Positions 27,593 through 37,230 of a stretch of DNA of 64,000 bases are shown piece after piece. Both the position numbers and the translations under genes were made by a program. The number at the start of each line of letters is the position of its first letter. Within the stretch, counting starts at the first letter, position 1. Location of the stretch: NCBI RefSeq assembly GCF_900106525.1, contig NZ_FNOG01000004.1:566089-630088 (forward strand), read 5' to 3'. The notes below the pieces were generated by a model. That model did no database searches, was not told where the DNA came from, and worked only from the letters and a program-made list of their open reading frames with translations. The DNA comes from Lysobacter enzymogenes. Lineage in GTDB: Bacteria; Pseudomonadota; Gammaproteobacteria; Xanthomonadales; Xanthomonadaceae.

Positions 27593-28573
27593 TCAGTAAC
27601 GCAGCAGCGCCGAACCCCAGGTGAAACCACCGCCGAACGCCTCAAGCAGCAAAAGCTGGCCGCGCTGCACCTTGCCCGAACGCACCGCCTCGTCCAGCGC
27701 CAGCGGCACCGAACCCGACGAGGTGTTGCCGTGCTTGTCGACGGTGACGATCACCCGCTCCATCGGCATGTCCAGGCGCTTGGCGGTGGCCTCGATGATG
27801 CGCAGGTTGGCCTGGTGCGGGATCAGCCAGTCGATCTCGTGGCGGTCCAGGCCGTTGGCTTCCAGGGTCTCTTCGACCACCGAATCCAGCGCCTTGACCG
27901 CGTGCTTGAACACTTCGTTGCCGGTCATCAGCACGCGCACGCCGGCGTTGTGCTCTTCGGGCTTGAAGCCGGCCGAGACGCCGACCGGATTCCACAGCAG
28001 TTCCTTCTTGCCGCCGTCGGCGTGCAGATGGGTGCTGAGGATGCCGGTCTCGCTGTCGGCCTTGAGCACCACCGCGCCGGCGCCGTCGCCGAACAGCACG
28101 CAGGTGGAGCGGTCGGTCCAGTCGAGCATGCGGGTCAGGGTTTCCGAACCCACGACCAGCACGGTCTTGGCCGCGCCGGAGCGGATGAACTTGTCGGCCA
28201 CGGTCAGCGCGTAGACGAAGCCCGAGCAGGCCGCATTGACGTCGAAAGCCGGGCAGCCGTTGGCGCCCAGGCGGTGCTGCAGCAGGCAGGCGCTGGACGG
28301 GAAGATCAGGTCCGGGGTGGTGGTGCCCAGGACGATCAGGTCGATCTCTTCGGGCGTCACGCCGGCGGCTTCGAGCGCGCGCAGCGAGGCCTGATAGGCG
28401 AGGTCGACGGTGGTTTCGCCTTCGGCGGCGACGTGGCGCTGGCGAATGCCGGTGCGGGTCCGGATCCATTCGTCGCTGGTCTCGACGCGCTTGGCCAGCT
28501 CGTCGTTGGTCACCACCTGGGCCGGCAGGTAGCTGCCGGTGCCCGCGATACGGGCGTAAATCCGATCTGTCAT
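27593..28573 (-). CDS. fabH: 3-oxoacyl-ACP synthase III
   Basis: A 326-aa condensing enzyme that starts fatty-acid synthesis from acetyl-CoA and malonyl-ACP. The triad Cys-His-Asn is in [28 protein letters not shown] and [15 protein letters not shown]. The C-terminal [14 protein letters not shown] is family-typical. The start is ATG 28573 ([17 protein letters not shown]). It lies 262 bp after rpmF; no plsX lies between them, unlike in E. coli, and nothing else codes in the gap. Confidence 0.96.
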   Translation of the reverse strand: MTDRIYARIAGTGSYLPAQVVTNDELAKRVETSDEWIRTRTGIRQRHVAAEGETTVDLAYQASLRALEAAGVTPEEIDLIVLGTTTPDLIFPSSACLLQHRLGANGCPAFDVNAACSGFVYALTVADKFIRSGAAKTVLVVGSETLTRMLDWTDRSTCVLFGDGAGAVVLKADSETGILSTHLHADGGKKELLWNPVGVSAGFKPEEHNAGVRVLMTGNEVFKHAVKALDSVVEETLEANGLDRHEIDWLIPHQANLRIIEATAKRLDMPMERVIVTVDKHGNTSSGSVPLALDEAVRSGKVQRGQLLLLEAFGGGFTWGSALLRY

Positions 28574-28835
28574 CACCGCTCCGCGGAATGGCCGGGGCGG
28601 CCTGCGCAACGGCGGCGTCGCGAACGCGCGCGCACCCGCAGGCCACCGAGAAACAGGACCGCCAGCGCGAAGCTGGCGGAAGACGAAGCCGCGGCGGCCG
28701 CAGGTCTGTTGTCGCACGGACTCGCCGCGGGGGCGGTCCGACCGGTGCCGGCGCGATGTCGGGCGACATCCTCCGCCGGCCCAGATCGCGGCGACGCGCG
28801 CCTATGCCAGCGCGCGCCGCGGCGGGCCGGGAGGA

Positions 28836-29030
28836 TTACTCCTCGTCGGCGACGCGCGACTTGGTGTCGATCACCTTCTTGCCGCGGTAGTAGCCGTCGG
28901 CGGTGACGTGGTGGCGGATGTGGGTCTCGCCGGTGGTCGGGTCGGTGGCCAGCTGCTTGCTGGTCAGCGCATCGTGCGAACGGCGCTGGCCGCGGCGGGA
29001 CGGGGTGACGCGGGACTTCTGAACGGCCAT
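28836..29030 (-). CDS. rpmF: 50S ribosomal protein L32
   Basis: A 64-aa basic protein ([20 protein letters not shown]) with the L32 pattern [17 protein letters not shown]. No zinc cysteines are present, so it is the zinc-independent form. It lies between yceD and fabH, the usual place. Confidence 0.97.
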   Translation of the reverse strand: MAVQKSRVTPSRRGQRRSHDALTSKQLATDPTTGETHIRHHVTADGYYRGKKVIDTKSRVADEE

Positions 29031-29162
29031 GGTCTTGCTCCGGAAAAGCGGTGGAAACCTGAGGTGGATAGCGTAAGCCCGATTAGCAGGACTCGCTCGA
29101 TGCCTGCAGGTCGGAGTTGGAACTGGGTATTGTGAACCAAACGCGCGGGTTTATCGCTTGGC

Positions 29163-29687
29163 TCAGTTGTTTTTCTTCAGCGACGACAACACCGCGAACG
29201 GGTTGGCGGCGTCCCGCTCGGCCTGGTCGGCCGGCCAGTCGCGCTCGACCGCCTCGTTGCCGGGCGCCATCGGCACCACCGGCACGGCGAGGATCAACTC
29301 GTCCTCGACCAGGTCCGAGGGCTGCAGCATGCCGTCGGCGGGCATCAGCAACGGCTCGTAGCCGGGCGACAACGCGGCTTCGTCGGCCTCGTCGCGGATC
29401 AGCCCGAGGCGCTGGACGATCTGCACCGGCAGCACGAACCGCTCCAGCGAACGCTGGCACAGCAACGGCAATGCGGCGTCGATCTTCAGCTCGGCGTAGG
29501 GCGTCTGCAGTTCGTCGGTGTCGAAGTCCAGCGAGAACCGGACTTCGCCGTCGGTGTCGTACAGCAGACCCGCCAGGCGCGACAGCGCCGACAACGGCAG
29601 ACGGCCTTCCACGCCGCGCCGTGCCGCCACCAGGCGCCAGGCATCCAGAACTTCGGGCACCCGCCCAGGTGGCACTTCGGCTGACAT
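29163..29687 (-). CDS. yceD: YceD (DUF177) 23S rRNA accumulation protein
   Basis: A 174-aa DUF177 protein starting at ATG 29687. The conserved part is CQRSLERFVLPVQIVQRLGL with the acidic segment ALSPGYEPLL and ESD-like DLVEDELILAVPVVP. In E. coli and plants, DUF177 proteins are needed for 23S rRNA build-up. It is upstream of rpmF with 132 bp between them, a pairing found in most bacteria. The first of the usual metal-like Cys residues is kept (LLCQRSLE). Confidence 0.88.
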   Translation of the reverse strand: MSAEVPPGRVPEVLDAWRLVAARRGVEGRLPLSALSRLAGLLYDTDGEVRFSLDFDTDELQTPYAELKIDAALPLLCQRSLERFVLPVQIVQRLGLIRDEADEAALSPGYEPLLMPADGMLQPSDLVEDELILAVPVVPMAPGNEAVERDWPADQAERDAANPFAVLSSLKKNN

Positions 29688-29826
29688 AAGCCGCGAAATG
29701 GTAGAGACCGATCGGGTCGCTGTCAAACCATTGTCAAAACGCAAGTCCCGGGCCGGGTTGGGATTTGCCCGTGGCGGGCCCGCGCGTGCAGACTGCCGGG
29801 CCTTGCCCCCCGCCATCGTCCCGGCC

Positions 29827-30183
29827 GTGAACCTAGTCCTGTTAATGTTTCTGACTCTGGTGGCCGCCGCGGCCGTGATCGCCGCCCTGCTCTACCGGCC
29901 GCTGCGCCGGCAGCGCGCGGTGCGCGAAGTGCTCGACGCCGCCGACGCGCTGGAGGCGCGCCTGCGCACCGCCCGCGCCGAGATCGAGGCGGTGGCCGGC
30001 GACGAGGGCCGCGACCCGGTCGGCGATGCCATGCGCGAAATGCTGCGCCAGCGCCTGTGGCTGCGCGACCACGGCCGCCAGGCCAGCCTGAACCAGCTCG
30101 GCGAGGTCCGCGCCTCGATCGACGCCGCGCGCGGGCGGATCGAGCAGCAGCTGGTGCAGATCGAGCAGGCCCGGCTGAACTGA
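29827..30183 (+). CDS. Small membrane-anchored coiled-coil protein, function unknown
   Basis: A 118-aa protein. GTG 29827 gives VNLVLLMFLTLVAAAAVIAA, an N-terminal membrane helix; an ATG at 29845 would shorten the helix slightly. The rest is charged and predicted helical (LDAADALEARLRTARAEIEA; RASIDAARGRIEQQLVQIEQ), so it likely faces the cytoplasm as a coiled coil. It is divergent from yceD and 67 bp before the Maf gene. No family was recognised. Confidence 0.65.
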   Translation: MNLVLLMFLTLVAAAAVIAALLYRPLRRQRAVREVLDAADALEARLRTARAEIEAVAGDEGRDPVGDAMREMLRQRLWLRDHGRQASLNQLGEVRASIDAARGRIEQQLVQIEQARLN

Positions 30184-30250
30184 GTCGCGCATGCGCAGCG
30201 GTGGCCGGGCCGTACCCACTCCTCACCCCTCTCCGCTCAGGCCCGCCTTG

Positions 30251-30826
30251 ATGACCCCGCTGATCCTCGCCTCCACCTCCCGCTACCGCCGCGAACTGCT
30301 CGGCCGCCTCGGCCTGGCGTTCGAGGTCGCGCGCCCGGAGACCGACGAAACCCCGCAGCCGGGCGAAGCGCCCTCGGCGCTGGCCTGGCGCCTGGCCGAG
30401 GCCAAGGCCGCCGCGGTCGCCGCGCAGCGCCCGGACGCCTGGGTGATCGGCTCCGACCAGGTCGCCGAATTCGACGGCCTGCCGATCGGCAAGCCCGGCG
30501 GACGCGAGGCCGCGATCGCCCAGCTCGGTGCGATGTCCGGGCGCGAAGTGCGCTTTTGCACCGGGCTGTGCGTGCTGCGCGACGGCGAGGCCGCGTTGAG
30601 CGAACTCGACGTCACCGTGGTGCGCTTTCGCGAACTCGGCGCGGCCGAGATCGAGCGCTACGTCGATGCCGAGCAGCCGTTCGACTGCGCCGGCAGCTTC
30701 AAGTCCGAAGGCTTGGGCATCGCCCTGTTCGAGGCGATCGAGTCGCGCGACCCGACCGCGCTGATCGGCCTGCCGCTGATCGCCACCGCGCGCCTGCTGC
30801 GCCGCGCCGGCTACGCGCTGCCTTAA
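30251..30826 (+). CDS. yceF: Maf/YceF-type nucleotide pyrophosphatase
   Basis: A 191-aa Maf protein. The N-terminal ILASTSRYRRELLGRLGL is the family P-loop-like motif. SDQVAEFDGLPIGKPGG and the EGLGIALFEAIESRDPTALIG-type region (seen as SFKSEGLGIALFEAIESRDP) are conserved. The SDQ instead of SDT motif and the missing KP-type RR signature point to the YceF branch, which prefers 7-methyl-GTP over dTTP/UTP. In E. coli yceF also sits beside yceD-rpmF. Confidence 0.9.
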   Translation: MTPLILASTSRYRRELLGRLGLAFEVARPETDETPQPGEAPSALAWRLAEAKAAAVAAQRPDAWVIGSDQVAEFDGLPIGKPGGREAAIAQLGAMSGREVRFCTGLCVLRDGEAALSELDVTVVRFRELGAAEIERYVDAEQPFDCAGSFKSEGLGIALFEAIESRDPTALIGLPLIATARLLRRAGYALP

Positions 30827-30842
30827 GCCTCGACTGCCTACC

Positions 30843-30870
30843 TGTAGGAGCGGCGCAAGCCGCGACCGCG
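30843..30870 (+). repeat. Single GTAG-headed REP-like element
   Basis: GTAGGAGCGGCGCAAGCCGC sits in the 119-bp gap between the convergent Maf and glycosyltransferase genes. No T run follows, so it is a hairpin without a clear terminator. Confidence 0.75.
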
Positions 30871-30945
30871 ACAACTCAATCGCGTCGAAACCGCATCCGC
30901 GCTCGCCGCCGCAACAACGACCGAGCGCTACGCAGCCCCGCCCGC

Positions 30946-32817
30946 TCAACGCCGACGCAAATCGATCGGCTGCTCCGCCCAATCCTCGACGCTGCCGTCG
31001 CGCCCATGCAGGCGCAGGCCCAGCCAATGGCGGCCGGGCGCTTCGGCGTCGAGCTCGACCGTCGCGCTGAACCCCACCCGCGGGTGCTGCGGATCGCTGG
31101 AATGGCGGCCGTCGCGCAGGCTCCAGTATTCGCGCACGCCGGGCCGCTCCTGGCCGTAATCGGCCTGTGCCACCACCCGGCCGTCGAGCATGATCTCGAC
31201 CTTGGCCAGGCCCACGCCGTCCTTGAACGCCCAACCCGAGACCGCGAACGCGCCCGGCCCGACCCGCGCGCCGCCGGCGGGCTGGTCGATCCAGGCCATC
31301 GCCGGGGTGGTGCACTCGCCTTCGCGCCGCGCGCCGTCGAAGGCGAACAACGCGAACCGCTGGCGGCCGTGATCGATGTTGAGCATGCGCGGCGGCGGCA
31401 GCGGCCCGACCATCGCGCACAGGTCGTGATAGCGCTGCAGCAGATTCTTGTATTCGACCTCGGTCGCGCCGACCACCAGCAGCACCGGCTGCGCGCCCCA
31501 GTCGGCGCGACCGTCGCGGTGCAGGCCCCACAGCCGCAACTGCGGCGCGCGGCCGTGCTTGTGGTTGATCGGATGATCGAGCACGGCGATGCGCGGATCG
31601 TCGAGGGCGAAGCCCAGCTCGGCGCCGGCCTTGAAGTTGTCGGCGACCAGGCGCGTGCCCGGCGGCATCGTCTTCAAGCGCGCGCGCACGCCGCGCGCTA
31701 GCTCGTCCCAGCCGGCGAAGTTGGCCGGATACCACTTCTCGCCGGCGCTGCGCGCGCGCAGTTCCGGCCGCGACACCGCCACGTAATAGCCCAGCATCGC
31801 CAGCAGCGCCGCGGCAGCCAGCGCCGCGGTCAATCCGCGCGCCCACTCCGGCCAGCGCGCCAGCACCATCGGCAACAACGGCAACAACGCCATGAAACCC
31901 GGCAGCGGCCAGTGGAAGCTGACCCGTTCGGTGTCGGCGAAGAAGCCGAGCACGAAGAAGCCCAGCACCACCAGGCTGCCGAGCAGGGCGAAATAGCGCG
32001 TCACCGGCGAGGGATCGCGCGCGCCGCGCCAGCCGGCGACGGCCAGCGCGGCGAACAGCAACGGCGTGACCAGCAACGCCTGGATCGCGACGAACCACAG
32101 GCCGTCGGCATGGAACGCCCAGGGATGGCGGTCGACCAGTTGGAAGCGCAGGCCGGCGTCGGCGTTGTCCAGGTTCCAGGCCACCAGCGGCGCCCAGGCC
32201 GAGGCGCCGATCGCCGCCGCGGTCAGCACGCGCGCGTCGCGCAGCGCGCGCCGGCCTTCGGGCAGCAGCAACAGCACCACAAAACCCACGCCGATCACGG
32301 CAATGAAACGGTAATGGCTGAGCGCGCCCAGCGACAGGCCGGCGGCGAGCTCGACCGCGCTGCGCGCATCGACCTGGCGCAGCAGGCGCGCGCCGGCGTC
32401 CAGGCACAGCAAGGTCGCCAGCGCCATCATCGCGTCGGGCAATGCCAGCAGGCCGAGCGTGCCCGCCAGCGGCAGCAGCAGCGCGTAGCAGCCGGCGATC
32501 CAGCCGTTGCGCGCGCCGAACTCGCGCGCGGTCACCCGCGCCAGCAACCACGGCACCAGCGCGGCGATGGCCAGGAACGGCGCGCGCAAGGCCAGCGCCG
32601 AATTGCCGCCCAGCTCCACCCCCAGCCGCGCCAGCCACGCGGTCAGGCCCGGCAGGTCGGAATAGGCCGCGGCCGGATGCCGGCCTTCCTGCCAATAGAA
32701 GGCTTCGTCGACGAACAACGGCAGCTTGGCGGCGACGGCGAGCTTGAGCAGCAGCACCAGCGTCCACAGCGCCCAGAACAGATTGCGCATCGCGCTGGCT
32801 TCGTCCCTGTCCCGCAT
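30946..32817 (-). CDS. ArnT-like GT39 membrane glycosyltransferase with C-terminal beta domain
   Basis: A 623-aa protein from ATG 32817; ATG 32790 (MRNLFWALW) is equally possible, and a GTG lies at 32823. About ten membrane helices occupy residues 10-400. The first periplasmic loop has the family's acidic motif FVDEAFYWQEGRHPA, and HWPLPGFMALLPLLP is typical of GT39/83 enzymes that use polyprenyl-phosphate sugars. The soluble C-terminus (about 500-620) contains a beta-sandwich-like stretch (VSGWAFKDGVGLAKVEIMLDG), not usual in ArnT. It may modify lipid A or another envelope glycan, but the substrate cannot be told. Confidence 0.82.
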   Translation of the reverse strand: MRDRDEASAMRNLFWALWTLVLLLKLAVAAKLPLFVDEAFYWQEGRHPAAAYSDLPGLTAWLARLGVELGGNSALALRAPFLAIAALVPWLLARVTAREFGARNGWIAGCYALLLPLAGTLGLLALPDAMMALATLLCLDAGARLLRQVDARSAVELAAGLSLGALSHYRFIAVIGVGFVVLLLLPEGRRALRDARVLTAAAIGASAWAPLVAWNLDNADAGLRFQLVDRHPWAFHADGLWFVAIQALLVTPLLFAALAVAGWRGARDPSPVTRYFALLGSLVVLGFFVLGFFADTERVSFHWPLPGFMALLPLLPMVLARWPEWARGLTAALAAAALLAMLGYYVAVSRPELRARSAGEKWYPANFAGWDELARGVRARLKTMPPGTRLVADNFKAGAELGFALDDPRIAVLDHPINHKHGRAPQLRLWGLHRDGRADWGAQPVLLVVGATEVEYKNLLQRYHDLCAMVGPLPPPRMLNIDHGRQRFALFAFDGARREGECTTPAMAWIDQPAGGARVGPGAFAVSGWAFKDGVGLAKVEIMLDGRVVAQADYGQERPGVREYWSLRDGRHSSDPQHPRVGFSATVELDAEAPGRHWLGLRLHGRDGSVEDWAEQPIDLRRR

Positions 32818-33216
32818 CGGCACCCGACCTCGCTACACTCTGGATCTTGGGGAACGTCTCGTCTCATCGCATCGCCAGCGCACTGCGTTTTGTTGACGCT
32901 TATCGCAGAAGCGGGTTCTACGGTACGAGGTCGACGCTCACGAACCTGACAAAAAAGACATTTTCGACGTCGCGCGCTTCAACGCAAGGTTGCAACGCAA
33001 GGTTTTGCGCAATCGATTCTGCATCGCGCGCGCTTCACCATCGTGTTGCCGGAGCGGCGTTTTCGCAGTCGCTGCGTTTCAGAACGACGGCCTTTCAGAG
33101 CAGTTTTTTTCGCAATCGGGCTTTTCGCAGCAACGCCCTTCCGAACCACGCGCCCCAGCACCACGCTTCCACGCATCACGCTTCCCAACCTCACGCTTTC
33201 TACGACGGCAGGCCCG
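32818..33216. other. 399-bp leader region upstream of moxR
   Basis: No gene is supported. Base composition is clearly less GC-rich than around it, with T runs (AGTTTTTTTCG) and a set of loosely spaced CACGCTT/CACGCATC words at about 33168-33202. Promoters for the plus-strand operon and the minus-strand GT39 gene should lie here. Frames that pass through are of unlikely composition. Confidence 0.5.
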
Positions 33217-34185
33217 ATGAGCGCAGGCAAGACCACCGCAAGCAACGCAACGCACGAAGCGATCATCCTAACCGATGCGCTGCGCAGCGCCCTCGAACAG
33301 GCCCAGGCCCAGGTCAACGCGCTGGTGCTCGGCAAGGCGCAGGCGGTGCGGCTGGCCTTCGTCGCGCTGCTCTCCGACGGCCATTTGCTGATCGAGGACC
33401 TGCCCGGGCTGGGCAAGACCACCCTCGCCCACGCGCTGGCGGCCACCTTGGGCCTGGAGTTCCAGCGCGTGCAGTTCACCTCCGACCTGCTGCCGGCCGA
33501 CGTGGTCGGCGTGTCGGTGTTCGACCCGACCTCGCGCCAGTTCCAGTTCCATCCCGGCCCGGTGTTCACCCAGGTGCTGCTCGCCGACGAGATCAATCGC
33601 GCGCCGCCGCGCACCCAGAGCGCGCTGCTGGAGGCGATGGCCGAGCACCAGGTGACCATCGACGGGCGCACCCATCCGCTGCCGGATCCGTTCTTCGTCA
33701 TCGCCACCCAGAACCCGGTCGACCTGTCGGGCACCTACCCGCTGCCGGATTCGCAGCTCGACCGCTTCCTGCTGCGCCTGCACCTGGGCTATCCGGACGA
33801 AGCCGCCGAGCGCGACCTGCTCGCCGGCGCCGACCGCCGCCACCTGATCGCGCAGGCGCGCGCGCTGCTGTCGAGCCAGGACGTGCAGGCGATCCGCCGC
33901 GCGGTCGATTCGGTGCAGGTAAGCGAATCGCTGATCGCCTACGTGCAGGCGCTGCTCGCGCGCAGCCGCAAGCACCCGGGCGTGCGCGTGGGCCTGTCGC
34001 CGCGCGCCGGGCTGGCGCTGCTGCGCGCCGCGCGCGCCTACGCGCTGCTGCTCGGCCGCACCCATGTGGTGCCCGAGGACGTGCAGGCGCTGTTCGCCGC
34101 AGTCGCCACCCACCGCCTGGTCGCCGAAGCCGACAGCGCGGCCGATCTGGCCAAGTCGATCCTCTACGCCGTGGCGGTGGATTGA
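33217..34185 (+). CDS. MoxR-family AAA+ ATPase
   Basis: A 322-aa AAA+ protein starting at ATG 33217 (MSAGKTTASNATHEAIIL). Walker A is DLPGLGKTTLAHALA, Walker B LLADEINRAPPRTQSALLEA, sensor 1 VIATQNPVDLSGTYPLP, and the C-terminal lid has GLSPRAGLALLRAARAYAL. MoxR proteins act as chaperone-like ATPases on partner proteins encoded beside them, typically DUF58 or VWA proteins. Here DUF58 follows after 8 bp and then the transglutaminase, the common three-gene set. Confidence 0.92.
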   Translation: MSAGKTTASNATHEAIILTDALRSALEQAQAQVNALVLGKAQAVRLAFVALLSDGHLLIEDLPGLGKTTLAHALAATLGLEFQRVQFTSDLLPADVVGVSVFDPTSRQFQFHPGPVFTQVLLADEINRAPPRTQSALLEAMAEHQVTIDGRTHPLPDPFFVIATQNPVDLSGTYPLPDSQLDRFLLRLHLGYPDEAAERDLLAGADRRHLIAQARALLSSQDVQAIRRAVDSVQVSESLIAYVQALLARSRKHPGVRVGLSPRAGLALLRAARAYALLLGRTHVVPEDVQALFAAVATHRLVAEADSAADLAKSILYAVAVD

Positions 34186-34193
34186 GCGCGGCC

Positions 34194-35192
34194 ATGGCCG
34201 GCGCCGACCCGACGCCCGCCTCCGCCGCGCGCACGCGCTGGCGGCACTGGCGCGCGCGCATGCACGCCTGGACCCGGCCGCGCCGGCCCGAGGCCTTGCC
34301 GGCGCAGTTCGACCGCCGCCGCATCTACGTGCTGCCGACCGGCTTCGGCGCGTTCTACGCCGCGTTGCTGACGGCGATGATCCTGGGCGCGCTCAACTAC
34401 AACAACAACCCGGCGTTCCTGCTGGCACTGCTGCTCGGCGGCGCCGGCCTGGCCAGCCTGATCGCGGCGCAGTTGCAGTTGTCGGGCCTGCGCATCATCG
34501 CCGTGGACGCCGAGCCGGTGCCGGCCGGCAGCGCGATGCGGGTGCGCGTGCACGCGCGCGCCGCGCCGGACCGGGTGCGGCGCGGCCTGCTCGTGGACGA
34601 CGGCCTCGCCGGCGAGATCGAGCCGGCGCGGCTGGACCTGGAACAAGGCGCGGGCGAAGCCGAACTGCGCATCGCCACCCACCGCCGCGGCTGGCTCGAC
34701 GCGCCCAAGCTGCGGGTCTCGACCACCCGCCCGCTCGGGCTGGCGCGGGCCTGGTCGAACGTGTGGGCGGAAACGCCGCTGCTGGTCTACCCCGCGCCGG
34801 AAGCGCACGGGCCGCCGCTGCCGGTCGGCGGCGGCGATCAGACGGTCACCCGCCTGCATCCCAGCGGCGACGACGTCCACCACCTGCGCGGCTACCGCCT
34901 CGGCGACGCGCGCAGGGCGATCGCCTGGAAGCATTCGGCCCGGCGCGACCAGTTGCTGGTGCGCGAGTACGAACAACCGCTCGGCGCCGACATCGAACTG
35001 GACTGGCAGCGCCTGCACGGGCTGGGCCAGGAGGCGCGGATCGCGCGGCTGGCGCGCTGGGTCGACGAGGCCGAGCGCGACGGTTGCCGCTACCGCCTGA
35101 GCCTGCCCGGCCACCCCACGCTCGGCCCCGGCAACGGCGTCGCCCACCGTCACGCTTGCCTGCGCGCGCTGGCGCTGCTGCCGCATGCTTGA
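34194..35192 (+). CDS. DUF58 domain protein
   Basis: A 332-aa protein with two adjacent hydrophobic segments (TGFGAFYAALLTAMILGALN; FLLALLLGGAGLASLIAA) near residues 45-90. The DUF58 core is DDVHHLRGYRLGDARRAIAW followed by KHSARRDQLLVREYE. It is placed between moxR and the transglutaminase gene, overlapping the latter by 8 bp. Such proteins are probable substrates or partners of MoxR; the biochemical role is unknown. Confidence 0.88.
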   Translation: MAGADPTPASAARTRWRHWRARMHAWTRPRRPEALPAQFDRRRIYVLPTGFGAFYAALLTAMILGALNYNNNPAFLLALLLGGAGLASLIAAQLQLSGLRIIAVDAEPVPAGSAMRVRVHARAAPDRVRRGLLVDDGLAGEIEPARLDLEQGAGEAELRIATHRRGWLDAPKLRVSTTRPLGLARAWSNVWAETPLLVYPAPEAHGPPLPVGGGDQTVTRLHPSGDDVHHLRGYRLGDARRAIAWKHSARRDQLLVREYEQPLGADIELDWQRLHGLGQEARIARLARWVDEAERDGCRYRLSLPGHPTLGPGNGVAHRHACLRALALLPHA

Positions 35193-37230
35193 GTCCGCTT
35201 CCTTCGACAACGCAGCGACCGCTGCGGTGCGCGCCAAGCCCGTGGCCGTTCCTCTCGACCCCGGCGCGCGGCGCTGGGCGCTGCTGGCCGGCGCCAGCTG
35301 CCTGTTGCCGCTGCTGCTGCAATTGCCGCCGACCATCGCCGCGGTCATCGCCCTGGTCGGCCTCGGCGTCGGCGCGCTGTCGTGGCGGCGCGCGCAACCG
35401 GCGCTGCTGCGGCTGGTGCTGGTGATCGCGCTGGTCGGCACGGTGCTGGTGCTGGCGCGATTCTCGTTCGGCCGCGACACCGGCTGCGCGCTGCTGGCGG
35501 CGATGTTCGCGATCAAGCCGGCGGAGACCTACACCCTGCGCGACGCGCGCAGCCAGATCGGCTTCGGCCTGTTCGGGCCGTTCGCGACCTTCCTGCTCGA
35601 CCAGGGGCCGCTGTCGCTGGTACTGGGCCTGGCCGCCTCGATCTTCGCCCTGGTCGCGCTGCAGCGCCTGGCCGAGATCGACACCCTGGCCGCGCCCGGC
35701 CAGCCGCGCGCGCCGGCGCCGCCGGTGCGCCAGCAGCTGTGGTCGGTGGCGCGGCTGATCGGCATCGGCCTGCCGCTGGCGCTGGCCGCGTTCTGGCTGT
35801 TCCCGCGCCTGGCCTCGCCGCTGTGGGGCGTGCCCGACCGCGCCCTCGCCCGCCCCGGCCTGTCCGACCGGATGGCGCCGGGCGAAATGGTCGAGCTGAT
35901 GAACGACGAGACCGTGACCCTGCGCGCGCGCTTCAACGGCGACGCGCCGCCGACCTCGCAGATGTACTGGCGCGGGCCGGTGCTGTGGAACTTCGACGGC
36001 CGCACCTGGACCCAGGCCTGGTTCGGCGGGCTGCCGCCGGCGGGGTTCCAGGCCTCGGCCACGATCTGGGACTACGAACTGGAAGTGGAGCCGACCGACG
36101 ACCGCCAGTTCGTCGCCCTCGACCTACCGCTGGGCGCGCCGGACAACGCGCGGCTGAGCTACGACTACGGCATCTACGCGCGCCGCCCGCTCAACGCGCT
36201 GACCCGCTGGCACCTGCGCTCCTCGCCGCCGCGCCGCTTCGAAACCGACCTGCGCGAAACCCTGCGCCGCGCCGCGCTGGACCTGCCCAGCGGCTACAAC
36301 CCGCGCACCCTGGCGCTGGCGGCACAATGGCGGCGCGAGGCCGGCGACGACGACGCGGCCATCGCCCAGCGCGCGATGGACCTGTTCCACCGCGAGTTCG
36401 CCTACACCCTGGGCACGCCGCTGGCGGGCCGGCATTCGGTCGACGAATTCCTGTTCGAACAGAAGGCCGGCTTCTGCGAGCACTTCAGCTCCGCGTTCGT
36501 GGTGCTGATGCGCGCGGCCGGGGTGCCGGCGCGGGTGGTGACCGGCTATGCCGGCGGCTACTACAACCCGGTCGGCGGCTATTGGCTGGTGCGCCGCTCC
36601 GACGCCCACGCCTGGGCCGAGGTGTGGCTGCGCGGACGCGGCTGGACCCGCATGGACCCGACCGCCGCGGTCGCGCCCGAACGCATCTACGACACCCTGG
36701 CCGACCGCACGCCCGGCGCCGGCGGCCTGTTCGGCGGGATCGGCGCGGCCACGCCCTTGTTCAACCTCGGCGACTGGGCGCGGCGCGGCTGGAACGACTT
36801 CGTGCTCGGCTTCGACGCCAGCCGCCAGGAGCGGCTGCTGCAGCCGTTCGGCGTGGACCGGCTCGACGCCCCGCGCCTGATCGCGCTGTTCGTGCTGTTC
36901 GCCAGCCTCGCCGGCGCCTGGATGGTGTGGCTGAGCAGCCGCGGCGAACGCCAGCGCGATCCGGTCCTGCGCGCCTGGCATGCGCTGGGCCGGCGCTATC
37001 GCCGCCTGCGCCTGGAGCGCGCGCCGCACGAGCCGGCGCTGGCCTGGGCTGAACGTGTCGCAAAGGCGCGGCCGGATCTGGCCGCGGAGCTGCGCCGTCT
37101 CAGCCAAAATTTCAGCGATTGGCGGTACGCTGGCAACCAAGCCGGGCGGCGCGACGCCCGAGAACTGCGCAACGAACTGGTCCGGGCCCTACGCGCGCAC
37201 CGCCCGGGCCGCACAGGAGAACCTCGATGA
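35185..37230 (+). CDS. tgpA: TgpA-like membrane transglutaminase (DUF3488)
   Basis: A 681-aa protein with an N-terminal block of about five membrane helices (residues 25-200), a large periplasmic transglutaminase-like domain (about 240-560) and a final helix (LIALFVLFASLAGAWMVWLS) before a cytoplasmic tail with DUF4129-like helices. The Cys-His-Asp triad is seen in FCEHFSSAFVVLMRAAGVPA, SDAHAWAEVWLRG and WTRMDPTAAVAPERI. Pseudomonas aeruginosa TgpA of this type is essential. The start overlaps DUF58 by 8 bp and the stop overlaps the slp start (ATGA). Confidence 0.9.
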   Translation: MLESASFDNAATAAVRAKPVAVPLDPGARRWALLAGASCLLPLLLQLPPTIAAVIALVGLGVGALSWRRAQPALLRLVLVIALVGTVLVLARFSFGRDTGCALLAAMFAIKPAETYTLRDARSQIGFGLFGPFATFLLDQGPLSLVLGLAASIFALVALQRLAEIDTLAAPGQPRAPAPPVRQQLWSVARLIGIGLPLALAAFWLFPRLASPLWGVPDRALARPGLSDRMAPGEMVELMNDETVTLRARFNGDAPPTSQMYWRGPVLWNFDGRTWTQAWFGGLPPAGFQASATIWDYELEVEPTDDRQFVALDLPLGAPDNARLSYDYGIYARRPLNALTRWHLRSSPPRRFETDLRETLRRAALDLPSGYNPRTLALAAQWRREAGDDDAAIAQRAMDLFHREFAYTLGTPLAGRHSVDEFLFEQKAGFCEHFSSAFVVLMRAAGVPARVVTGYAGGYYNPVGGYWLVRRSDAHAWAEVWLRGRGWTRMDPTAAVAPERIYDTLADRTPGAGGLFGGIGAATPLFNLGDWARRGWNDFVLGFDASRQERLLQPFGVDRLDAPRLIALFVLFASLAGAWMVWLSSRGERQRDPVLRAWHALGRRYRRLRLERAPHEPALAWAERVAKARPDLAAELRRLSQNFSDWRYAGNQAGRRDARELRNELVRALRAHRPGRTGEPR

